From: Mesostigma viride
Taxonomy: Eukaryota; Streptophyta; Mesostigmatophyceae; Mesostigmatales; Mesostigmataceae
Reading direction: 5' to 3'
Assembly: GCA_009746045.1 (NCBI GenBank)
Contig: RPFO01000455.1
Location: forward strand, 1-61,884
Length of the DNA stretch: 61,884 bases
The stretch's first letter is position 1; each line of letters begins with the position of its first letter. This document shows, piece by piece, positions 32,601-43,080 of this stretch. Position numbers and translations under genes: made by a program. The notes under the pieces were generated by a model. It saw only the letters and a program-made list of their open reading frames with translations, did no database searches and was not told the DNA's origin.

Positions 32601-33024
32601 GTGCATCCCGTGACCACCGGCCACCAAACGGAGGCACGACACCAAGGCAGATCAAGCACCAAAGGAAGCAGCAAGGACGTTGACGTTATTAACCAAGAAT
32701 GGGGGTGCTGGCATGCATAAATACCTAAGGGGGGTGCTGGCATGCATAAATACCTAGGGGGGGTCGCTTGCATGCATAAATACCTAGGGGGGTGCAGGCA
32801 TGCATAAATACCTAGGGGGGGTGCTGGCATGCATAAATACCGAGGGGGGGGGCTGGCATGCATAAATACCTAGGGGGGTCGCTTGCATGCATAAATACCG
32901 AGGGGGGTGCTGGCATGCATAAATACCTAGGGGGGTGCTGGCATGCATAAATACCTAGGGGGGGGGCTGGCATGCATAAATACCTAGGGGGGGTGCTGGC
33001 ATGCATAAATACCTAGGGGGGGGG
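29665..33024. repeat. 29-bp minisatellite with a G run
   Basis: About 95 units of TGCATAAATACCTAGG plus GGGGGTGCTGGCA at 29665-32506, and about 11 more at 32699-33024 after one 190-bp module. Almost all length variation is in the G run (six to eight G). Point variants such as CCGAGG and ACATGTGG occur in clusters, showing block duplication. Repeated runs of G could form four-stranded structures on the plus strand. Confidence 0.95.
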
Positions 33025-33213
33025 CTGCCATTCGTACCTTTTTTTCTTTTTTTCTTGGAAACAGGGGGCCGGCCTGGGGCAGCGGCGGCGGGGGGACGAA
33101 AACTGATAGCGTTCCCGTTTGTGCATCCCGTGACCACCGGCCACCAAACGGAGGCACGACACCAAGGCAGATCAAGCACCAAAGGAAGCAGCAAGGACGT
33201 TGACGTTATTAAC

Positions 33214-35984
33214 CATCCATGCATGCCAGCACCCCATGACACCCATCCACGCATGCCAGCACCCCACTACACCCATCCACGCATGCCAGCACCCCACTTC
33301 ACCCATCCATGCATGCCAGCACCCCATCACACCCATCCATGCATGCCAGCACCCCATCACACCCATCCATGCATGCCAGCACCCCATGACACCCATCCAC
33401 GCTTGCCAGCACCCCACTACACCCACCCATGCATGCCAGCACCCCATCACACCCATCCATGCATGCCAGCACCCCATGACACCCATCCACGCATGCCAGC
33501 ACCCCACTACACCCATCCATGCATGCCAGCGCCCCATGACACCCATCCATGCATGCCAGCGCCCCATTACACCCATCCATGCATGCCAGCACCCCACTAC
33601 ACCCATCCATGCATGCCAGCACCCCATGACACCCATCCATGCATGCCAGCACCCCATGACACCCATCCATGCATGCCAGCACCCCATGACACCCATCCAT
33701 GCATGCCAGCACCCCATGACACCCATCCATGCTTGCCAGCACCCCACTACACCCATCCACGCTTGCCAGCACCCCACTACACCCACCCATGCATGCCAGC
33801 ACCCCATGACACCCATCCATGCATGCCAGCACCCCATGACACCCATCCACGCATGCCAGCACCCCATGACACCCATCCATGCATGCCAGCACCCCATGAC
33901 ACCCATCCACGCATGCCAGCACCCCACTTCACCCATCCATGCATGCCAGCAGCCCACTACACCCATCCATGCATGCCAGCACCCCATGACACCCATCCAC
34001 GCATGCCAGCACCCCATGACACCCATCCATGCATGCCAGCACCCCATGACACCCATCCACGCATGCCAGCACCCCATGACACCCATCCATGCATGCCAGC
34101 ACCCCACTACACCCATCCATGCATGCCAGCACCCCATGACACCCATCCACGCATGCCAGCGCCCCATTACACCCATCCATGCATGCCAGCACCCCACTAC
34201 ACCCATCCATGCATGCCAGCACCCCATGACACCCATCCAGGCATGCAAGCACCCCACTACACCCATCCATGCCAATAATGCATTGATTCCAACAAATGAA
34301 TAAGTGGGGCTGCCATTCGTACCTTTTTTTCTTTTTCCTTGGTTTTTACAGGGGGCCGGCCTGGGGGGCAGCGGCGGCGGGTGGACGAAAACTGATAGCG
34401 TTCCCGTTTGTGCATCCCGTGACCACCGGCCACCAAACGGAGGCACGACACCAAGGCAGATCAAGCACCAAAGGAAGCAGCAAGGACGTTGACGTTATTA
34501 ACCATCCATGCATGCCAGCACCCCATGACACCCATCCACGCATGCCAGCACCCCACTACACCCATCCACGCATGCCAGCACCCCACTTCACCCATCCATG
34601 CATGCCAGCACCCCACTACACCCATCCACGCATGCCAGCACCCCACTTCACCCATCCATGCATGCCAGCACCCCACTACACCCATCCACGCATGCCAGCA
34701 CCCCATGACACCCATCCATGCATGCCAGCACCCCATGACACCCATCCATGCATGCCAGCACCCCACTACACCCATCCATGCATGCCAGCACCCCATGACA
34801 CCCATCCATGCATGCCAGCACCCCATGACACCCATCCATGCATGCCAGCACCCCATGACACCCATCCAGGCATGCAAGCACCCCACTACACCCATCCATG
34901 CCAATAATGCATTGATTCCAACAAATGAATAAGTGGGGCTGCCATTCGTACCTTTTTTTCTTTTTCCTTGGTTTTTACAGGGGGCCGGCCTGGGGGGCAG
35001 CGGCGGCGGGTGGACGAAAACTGATAGCGTTCCCGTTTGTGCATCCCGTGACCACCGGCCACCAAACGGAGGCACGACACCAAGGCAGATCAAGCACCAA
35101 AGGAAGCAGCAAGGACGTTGACGTTATTAACCATCCATGCATGCCAGCACCCCATGACACCCATCCACGCATGCCAGCACCCCACTACACCCATCCATGC
35201 ATGCCAGCACCCCATGACACCCATCCACGCAGGCCAGCACCCCATGACACCCATCCATGCATGCCAGCGCCCCATTACACCCATCCATGCATGCCAGCAC
35301 CCCATGACACCCATCCACGCATGCCAGCACCCCACTACACCCATCCATGCATGCCAGCACCCCACTTCACCCATCCATGCATGCCAGCACCCCATGACAC
35401 CCATCCACGCATGCCAGCACCCCACTTCACCCATCCATGCATGCCAGCACCCCACTACACCCATCCACGCATGCCAGCACCCCATGACACCCATCCATGC
35501 ATGCCAGCGCCCCATTACACCCATCCATGCATGCCAGCACCCCACTACACCCATCCATGCATGCCAGCACCCCATGACACCCATCCATGCATGCCAGCAC
35601 CCCATGACACCCATCCATGCATGCCAGCGCCCCACTACACCCATCCATGCATGCCAGCACCCCATCACACCCATCCATGCATGCCAGCACCCCATGACAC
35701 CCATCCATGCATGCCAGCACCCCATGACACCCATCCATGCATGCCAGCACCCCATGACACCCATCCATGCATGCCAGCACCCCATGACACCCATCCATGC
35801 ATGCCAGCACCCCATGACACCCATCCACGCATGCCAGCACCCCACTACACCCATCCATGCATGCCAGCACCCCATGACACCCATCCACGCATGCCAGCAC
35901 CCCATGACACCCATCCATGCATGCCAGCACCCCATGACACCCATCCAGGCATGCAAGCACCCCACTACACCCATCCATGCCAAT
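33214..35984. repeat. 30-bp minisatellite in three blocks
   Basis: Blocks at 33214-34275, 34503-34904 and 35132-35984 have about 35, 13 and 28 units. The unit reads CATCCATGCATGCCAGCACC then CCATGACACC. Each block ends with the same variant (CCAGGCATGCAAGC) followed by CAATAATGCATTGATTCCAA. No unit changes length, so both strands stay open as 10-residue repeats. Its core GCATGCCAGCACCCC is the reverse complement of the core of the 29-bp repeat. Confidence 0.95.
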
Positions 35985-36014
35985 AATGCATTGATTCCAA
36001 TAAATGAATAAGTG

Positions 36015-36854
36015 GGGCTGCCATTCGTACCTTTTTTTCTTTTTCCTTGGTTTTTACAGGGGGCCGGCCTGGGGGCAGCGGCGGCGGGTGGACGAAAACT
36101 GATAGCGTTCCCGTTTGTGCATCCCGTGACCACCGGCCACGAAATGGAGGCACGACACCAAGGCAGATCAAGCACCAAAGGAAGCAGCAAGGACGTTGAC
36201 GTTATTAACCAAGAATGGGGGTGCTGGCATGCATAAATATCAACATTATTAACCAAGAATGGCAGCCGGGGGAAAGATGTCGACTACATTGCAGGCCGGA
36301 AAAAACGATCATACGGCGCTGCCATGGCAAGAAAACCCAGCAACCCAGCAACGCAGCTATAAGGGAACCCAGAAAAGAAAACATGCACGACAGCCTGCTT
36401 CAATAATGCATTGATTCCAACAAATGAATAAGCGGGGCTGCCATTCGTACCTTTTTTTCTTTTTCCTTGGTTTTTACAGGGGGCCGGCCTGGGGGCAGCG
36501 GCGGCGGGTGGACGAAAACTGATAGCGTTCCCGTTTGTGCATCCCGTGACCACCGGCCACCAAATGGAGGCACGACACCAAGGCAGATCAAGCACCAAAG
36601 GAAGCAGCAAGGACGTTGACGTTATTAACCAAGAATGGGGGTGCTGGCATGCATAAATATCAACATTATTAACCAAGAATGGCAGCCGGGGGAAAGATGT
36701 CGACTACATTGCAGGCCGGAAAAAACGATCATACGGCGCTGCCATGGCAAGAAAACCCAGCAACCCAGCAACGCAGCTATAAGGGAACCCAGAAAAGAAA
36801 ACATGCACGACAGCCTGCTTCAATAATGCATTGATTCCAACAAATGCACGAGTG
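36015..36854. repeat. 420-bp tandem duplication
   Basis: Two copies (36015-36434 and 36435-36854) differ at a few bases. Each holds the 190-bp module, one half unit of the 29-bp repeat (GGGGGTGCTGGCATGC) and a 210-bp unique part ending CAATAATGCATTG. Confidence 0.95.
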
Positions 36855-37427
36855 GGGCTGCCATTCGTACCTTTTTTTCTTTTTCCTTGGTTTTTACAGG
36901 GGCGCACGCAAGGATGCTGCACACAATTAAAGGCACAATGCAGGGCATACACCATAAGCAAGCGAATCAGTTGACGGGCTACACAATTAAAGCAAACGCG
37001 ACGTTCAGAATCACAGCTACAATTTCTGATTCTTCTAGCCCGTCAACGAGCTGCTTGTGGACACTGTTATTAACCAAGAATGGGGGTGCTGGCATGCATA
37101 AAACCACTATCTGTCAAAAGCATCCATGTACATCAGCCATTGCTCACCTCTTTCTTCACTCTGTGTCGACAATCGCTTTGCTCAGTCGAATATGGCTGTC
37201 GGGTTGCTAATATCGTTGTCACTTTCGGCCGATGTCGCGAATACCCGCCGTTGATGCTCGGGTGCAAGGTGCATCCACGGTGTCGGTCTTCCAGGAGGGC
37301 TGGAAAGCGCCAACGCAGCACCTGCAATTCAAATTCCCTGGTGCTGGTATGCCGACGCGCAAATGGAATGGCGCGGCGCCTAAAAGACGCCGCGCGCGGT
37401 AAAAAAATTTACGCGCCAAACGATATG

Positions 37428-37452
37428 GCGCGGCGCCGGGACGGCGCCGCGC
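37428..37452. other. Perfect GC hairpin
   Basis: GCGCGGCGCC, a 5-base loop GGGAC, then GGCGCCGCGC. A near copy lies at 37373-37397 with a TAAAAG loop, and related GGCGCC motifs continue to about 37580. Confidence 0.8.
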
Positions 37453-37740
37453 TGAAAAATACTTGCAGTCGCAACTGTGACGTGGCGCTGCAGACCACAC
37501 GGTAGGGAATTCGCAGCGCCATATATGGCGCCACGCCGACTCCTGACGCCGTGTGGCGCCACATGGACGCGGCGCTGCACACAGCTCGAGCCCATTTTTT
37601 CACATTCCTGCTACCTGATTGGACGCCTGGCGGAGGAAGCTTTTCACGGCGCGACGCCGAGGGGCTTCAAAAACGTATATAAGCAGGCAAAATTTCTCCG
37701 AAATTTAATGAACGAGCGCGACGCGGAGACCATGCTAGTG

Positions 37741-37850
37741 TGCGGAACTGGTGAACCACACCGGTACGGGACAGATTCTTGGCTGATCCTCGTAGTACCT
37801 CGTGAACACGTCTAGTAGGCCCGGGTTCAACTCCCGTCGTAACATTTTTT
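37741..37850 (+). other. RNA polymerase III-type module (tRNA-like B box and T run)
   Basis: The sequence CCCGGGTTCAACTCCCG matches a T-arm and B box (GGTTCAACTCC), and a run of nine T follows 15 bases later, as in a polymerase III terminator. A weak A box (TGGCTGATCC) lies about 40 bases upstream. I could not fold a full tRNA with a sound acceptor stem, so a tRNA-derived SINE end is more likely than a tRNA. Confidence 0.4.
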
Positions 37851-38341
37851 TTTGGGTTGGTGTGGCAAGCCTATAAAGCAATCCGCAAACCACTACACGG
37901 CTGGTAAGATTTAATATAATTAGCAACCTAATAGCTATATCAAAAATGTTTATGGGCATGGAAATTTTTAATATGTTGATATTAGACTGCAATGAAACGA
38001 ATATGCAACCTGCCCCCCTCTGTTTAATACAATTATTATTATTATTTGTGGCATGAATATAATAATTGTGTGAAATACAATGCTATGTGCAATATATTGC
38101 TGGTATGCCATGCAATTGTAACCAACAGGTGCAAGACCAAAAGGCGTCTTCAGGGCCCACCTGCTGCGAACAAGAGCTATGGCGGCAAGAGGTGCGTGCA
38201 GGGTTACGGATTTACGGGGTTGACCACCAAATTTGTTGTTACGTGTGTTATGGAAACATTTCAGTCGAATTTCTGGGTTCCAACGGTCGTTAAGGTTATA
38301 AAAAGTGCGTTGGGATTCGGAAATTCACATCCTGGCGTGTA

Positions 38342-38895
38342 AAAAATGCAGGTGTTGGCGAGTTTTCGGCCCGCTTTCAGGGGTCCAACGGCCGTTGGGT
38401 GTCTAAAATGCATGCGTTAGCGTGTTTCCGGCCCGCTTTCAGGGGCCCAACGGCCGTTGGACGTCGAAAATGCATGTGTTGGCGTGTTTTCGGCCCGCTT
38501 TCAGGGGTCCAACGGCCGTTGGGTGTCGAAAATGCATGTAAAGGGCGTGTTTCAGGCCCACTTTCAGGGGTCCAACGGCCGTTGGGTGTAGAAAATGCAT
38601 GTGTTGGCGTGTTTTCGGCCCGCTTTCAGGGGTCCAACGGCCGTTGGGTGTCGAAAATGCATGTGTTGGCGTGTTTCAGGCCCACTTTCAGGGGTCCAAC
38701 GGCCGTTGGGTGTCGAAAATGCATGTGTTGGCGTGTTTTCGGCCCGCTTTCTGGGGTCCAACGGCCGTTGGGTGTCGAAAATGCATGTGTTGGCGTGTTT
38801 CAGGCCCACTTTCGGGGGTCCAACGGCCGTTGGGTGTCGAAAATGCATGTGTTGGCGTGTTTCAGGCGTACTTTCAGGGGTCCAACGGCCGTTGG
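38342..38895. repeat. 61-bp array with the palindrome, nine units
   Basis: Each unit holds CCAACGGCCGTTGGGTGTC, then AAAATGCATGTGTTGGCGTG and TTTTCGGCCCGCTTTCAGGG or variants. All nine palindromes are intact apart from flank changes. It lies just upstream of the transposase-like gene, possibly within its first intron. Confidence 0.92.
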
Positions 38896-38965
38896 GACCT
38901 ACAAATTGGGTAATTGTTGGAAAGCAATAATTTGATAAAAAGTCAAAACTTCGTCTGGATTCTGT

Positions 38966-41900
38966 ATGCGCGCGGATGCAGGTGAAGCGCACAACAAAGA
39001 CCTAAGTCTCAAGTACGTCGAGATCAAGGGCAACCAACTTGCCCTCGACATGGCCAGCGCAATGGAATACTTGCTGAAGGACAACAATCACAAGACTGAA
39101 AACACGAAAACTGCAGTAGGCTTGAGGGCGCTTGAGCGGCTGCCAGGTGCGGTTGTGAAGGTTATGGGGAAACAGTACCGCCCTGCGCTGAAAAGAAAGG
39201 CGTCGGAGTCCTTCGCTCAGGAGGTTGTCGCTAATATCGTGCAAGGTTTCCAGGAATTGGGCAAGTCGGATGAGCACAGGAACGCGAAGTGCGCTGTGCT
39301 GTCAATGTGCTTGGGAAAGGACGGCATGAACAATCAAGGGCATTGCACTCTCGCGCGGCTGCTTCACGTCACGCCCAAGGATATCCAGACCGCAAGGGGA
39401 ATGAGGATGGGGGGCGACCTTCCCGCCCTGAAGGCGCCCCCTCGTGCTTTACGGTCGGACAAGTTTCCGGAGGAGGTCAAAGACATCGTCGGGAGTTACT
39501 GGTTGTCAGACCTAAACACGAGGGCGTCTCCCAACCATAAGGACGTGGTCAATGAGTTCGAAAGGAAGGGAAACGCCAGGATCCTCATTTCCTCCCAGGG
39601 CGGAAGGTACTATTTGGACTCGCTTGAAACGATTTACAAGCGGTTCTGTTCTGACGCGTCGCCGTACAAGGGAGGTATCGTGACGACTGCGGACGGGACA
39701 AGGTACAAGGTGGGGTACACGAAGTTCGTGGAGTTCATGCCCAAGTGCGTAAAGGGCGTGTGGAAGGACCGGGACTTGTGCGCATGCGAAAAGCACGTCG
39801 TCTTCGAGTCTCTGCTCTCTGCCTTCGCCAAAGGCGTCAAGGAGTTGAAGAGCACGCTGGAGATCGAGGAGAGGGAGGGTATCCCTTCCGTGCCTGACAA
39901 TGCCCATGATTTCGTTCGACGTTTCACCTGCCACAGGGCTGAGAGGGGGGAGGGGGGGCAAGGAGGGGGGAGGACGGGCGGCCCGTTCGTTAACGTCCCA
40001 ATGAACTGCTTGGAAGGGACGTGCAACGAGTGTGGGATTTCCGAGTTCATCGTGACGGACCAGATGAAGGGGTGGACAAAGAAGTACACGTGGTTCGACT
40101 TCATAAAGGAGGGCACAGCGCCCCGTGGGACGGTAAGCATGTATATTTGCATCGTTGAATATATATATTAAAAATATAATTACTTACAGCAGAGTGAAAT
40201 CACTCAAACCAAAGCAAACGCCCAGCTATAAACCTATATACAGAGCCATGTCAAAGCTCTATACTACGATAAGACCAATGGAAACGCCTAACGGGAGGAA
40301 CCTAATAGCCCTGCTGCACCGCAAAATCAGCCCGCGTACGGCGGAGCATGATGTCAGCCATGGCCCGAGTCAGCGCCACCGACAAGCGCTGACGCCAATA
40401 TGACGTCCAGGTCCGCGCCGACCATGGGGCCCGCTGGCCCTCTAGGTCCAGCCGGTCCTCCCGGAGCCGGCAACACTCCTTGAAGAAGGCGGAGGTCAGG
40501 GGCCCCATGGCCCCAAACTCCTCCAGGACAAAGGGCACCACACGATGGTGCCCGACGTCGCCGTAGGCCAGGAGCTTGGCCCGCTCCGCCCGGTCCGCCG
40601 TGTAACCTGCCGTGAGGGAGGCCCCAGCCACGTGGCTAAGAGCCAAGGGCCGCGCCACCGAAACGTCAATAAGCAGATGCCGGCCACCCCCCTCAAAGTC
40701 CAGCACCACGATGTCAGGCCGGTGGTTGGGGGAATAGAAGGCAGCGCCATCCGCATCCTCGGACCGGATGTTCGCGTGGGGGAAAACCGACCGAATCATG
40801 GCGAGCACCACCGTCAGGAGGACAGTGTGCAAATACAAATACCAATTCTGATTCTGTTGGCCCCCCATGCAGGCAAGGTAGTGAGTCCCCGTGGGATCCA
40901 GCGGCTGCCCACAGCTACCACAAGGCCGCCCGGCCGGAACAAGAGGCTGCGGGGCAAATAGCTGGTGCCGGAGCGCCACCGAGTAGTGGCTGGGAGCCAA
41001 GGCGAATGGGGGGGCCATGGGAAGAGCACGAAGGCAATATATATATGTAGACTTTCATACTTCCAACGGCCGTTGGCGTTGGGAAATTCCCAGCTGCTGA
41101 CTTCCATTCTTCGGTCAATCCATGGTGCGCGGGCATGTATATTTGCATCGTTGAATATATATATGTAGACTTTCATACTTCCAACGGCCGTTGGCGTTGG
41201 GAAATTCCCAGCTGCTGACTTCCATTCTTCGGTCAATCCATGGTGCGCGGGTGTGTTGTGTTGCAGGAGGAGGATGTGGCGCCGCAAATGAACCTGCAGC
41301 AAAAACTCATCAAGTCAACCCTCTCGGAGCTCCATGAACTCATTACGGCGCGCTTCCCGGAATTCGCCATTCACGTCCATACATGGGCCTGGCAGCACCA
41401 CGCTTACAAGGAGTGCATTGACGTGATGCCGCTGGGAACGGTGGTGGTCCTGATGGACTACTCGGAGAACTATTCGGACCACCTGCAGAAACAGTTGCAG
41501 GCGCAGTACTGGTACCCAAGTAGTTACGTCCTGATGCCGGTGATCGTGATGTACCGTGATCCCGTATCGCTGGAAATCAAAAGGGTGAAGCACGATTACA
41601 TGGGGAAGGACGTACCGAGGAATGCCCAGACCCTGGAGTTCGTGATGAAGAATACCCTTAACGTGCTGAGGGAGGAGGGGGTGGAGGTGAGGAACTGGAT
41701 CAGTTGGTCCGACAACTGTAAGGAGCAGTTCCAATCCCGGTATGTGTTGGCGATGGCTGCGGACCTGCTCGAGGCCGACCCCGACTTGGAATCATTGGAG
41801 TGGAACTACTCGTGTGCAGGACATGGGAAGGGGGAGTCGGACGGGGAGGGGGGACGGTCAAAAGCATCCTCAAAAGAGCGCAGATGCAGGAGGACAATCG

Positions 41901-43080
41901 GAACCTGAATACGGTGGAGGCACTGGTGGCCTACCTGAACCGGGATTGGAGAACCGGCAAAGACTCGAGTCGACCATCGGCACAATCGGACGTGGTTCGA
42001 CGGGCATTTCTTCTCGATAACGTAAGTAAAGACAGTTGCTTTCTGGTGGTCAAGTGCAGTTCTATAATTTGTCTCTGGTTACACTTTACAGAGGACAGCT
42101 TCCTTGATGCAGTTTGAAGTTTCATAAGGCCAACGGCCGTTGGAGCTGGAAAATCGTATAATTGTTGAGTGCCAACGGCCGTTGGAGTTGAGAAATGTAC
42201 TTATATAAAGTTTCCAAGGGCCAACGGCCGTTGGAGTTGGGAAATCTTATAATTGTTGAGTGCCAACGGCCGTTGGAGTTGGGAAATGTGCTGTGATGTT
42301 GTTTCATGGATTTACAATTGCAGATTCTCACGTCCGGTAAGGAGCGAGGCCCGATCCGAGATATCTCCACGGCACACCAGTGGCGACTGGACAAAAAGGG
42401 CGAGCGGGTCGAGGTGGTAAAGCTCAGGCGTTTTTCATGCTTCAGTTGTGCGGAGTGCCGAGAGGGCAAGTGGACGACATGCCCAAACGATTGGAGCAGC
42501 TCGTCGTGGACTGTAAAACTCCAGGCGAGTAAGTCGCGGAACCCCACGCGATATCCGGGAACCCGCCTGAACCACGTTCAAACGGCAAGAAACGAGTTGG
42601 GGCGTGGTTTGCAGGAGGGGGAGGCCGTCGCAGTCGCATCTGAGAGGGGGCACAAGGACCATGTGCCCGACCACCCGTACTGGTTGGCGAAAGTTGTTCG
42701 AGTCGCCCACCAACTCGACAAGGATGAGTGTTTAAACAAACATACAGGGGGGGGGGGCGAGGTTTTTAAGAAAGGCAACTGGGTAATGTACGTAAAATAC
42801 TTCGAGAGGTGCTCCTCCTCCGGATCGGACGCCCGACGCTTCTTCTGGAACCCAGACGACCGAGAACCCTTAACTGCAATCGTGTGCTACCTGAGCGTCG
42901 CAAAGGTCACGAAGGGCAAGTGGGAAGGACATCCGGACAACACGCGACAGGGCTGGTTCACAATTGCGAAGAAGGTGGACGCCGAAATTACGGTACGTCA
43001 TTCCAAACATTACTGTGTAAAATCGGTGTTCTCTGAACGTAGTTTCTTTATAACAGATGAGAATGAACGCCGCTATGTGA
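38966..43080 (+). CDS. Transposase-like protein with HGKG...DG signature, four exons
   Basis: Exons 38966-40132, 41267-42021, 42324-42992 and 43057-43080 join at GT-AG sites, all phase 0, giving about 871 aa. Exon 2 is 755 bp. One missing base at the G run 41848-41853 restores 756 bp and joins DGEGG to TVKSILKRAQ. Visible motifs: a Cys/His segment in exon 1 (DLCACEKHVVFESLL), then in exon 2 LMDYSENYSDHLQ, SWSDNCKEQFQSR and CAGHGKGESDGEGG, and in exon 3 a Cys cluster (CFSCAECREGKWTTC) and a charged domain with Trp residues. The order D..., SD...Q.K.R, HGKG..DG.GG is that of a widespread, poorly named transposase-like family with an RNase H-type fold. The D, D and HGKG..D residues are kept, so it could be active. 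The start is uncertain: GATGCAG lies just after the ATG and could be an acceptor instead. Confidence 0.7.
40172..41030 (-). mobile_element. Non-LTR element fragment in intron 1 of the transposase-like gene
   Basis: The minus frame 41018-40302 encodes 238 aa. It has a zinc knuckle CGSCGQPLDPTGTHYLAC (C-x2-C-x9-H-x3-C), then HANIRSED, then RPDIVVLDFEGGG and LLIDVSVARP, resembling the knuckle and restriction-like endonuclease at the C-terminus of some non-LTR elements. The polymerase is absent, so it is a 5'-truncated insertion. Short AT repeats (ATATATAT) border both sides. It reads opposite to its host gene. Confidence 0.55.
41036..41251. repeat. 118-bp tandem duplication at the end of intron 1
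   Basis: Two copies each hold GTAGACTTTCATACTTCCAA, the palindrome (41063 and 41181) and TCGGTCAATCCATGGTGCGC. The second also repeats the TATATTTGCATCGTTGAATA found just after the exon 1 donor. Confidence 0.85.
42125..42285. repeat. Four palindrome units in intron 2 of the transposase-like gene
   Basis: Copies lie near 42131, 42172, 42221 and 42263, in a GGCCAACGGCCGTTGGAG or TGCCAACGGCCGTTGGAG setting, 41-49 bp apart. They lie entirely inside the intron 42022-42323. Confidence 0.9.

Larger units (their letters stand above)
32507..36902. repeat. 190-bp module, six copies and one partial
   Basis: Copies start at about 32507, 33025, 34307, 34936, 36015 and 36435, with a 5' part at 36855. Each begins GCTGCCATTCGTACC, then a long T tract, in most copies CCTTGGTTTTTACAG, then GGGGCCGGCCTGG, and ends GACGTTGACGTTATTAACCA. 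The pyrimidine tract plus CAG looks like a 3' splice site. The modules alternate with the 29-bp and 30-bp arrays and form a higher-order repeat. Confidence 0.9.
36903..38329. other. Gene-poor stretch with hairpins
   Basis: At 36956-37056 two arms containing TTGACGGGCTA and TAGCCCGTCAA face each other across about 30 bases. At 37373-37600 there are several GC-rich inverted repeats. A plus-strand frame at 37477-37815 is open but has no protein-like pattern. Confidence 0.5.

Noticed and set aside
29665-35984. CRISPR array, because of 29- and 30-bp direct repeats
   Set aside because: The units are head to tail with no spacers, and the context is eukaryotic.
37741-37850. A complete tRNA gene
   Set aside because: A T-arm and terminator are present, but no acceptable acceptor or anticodon stem could be folded by eye.
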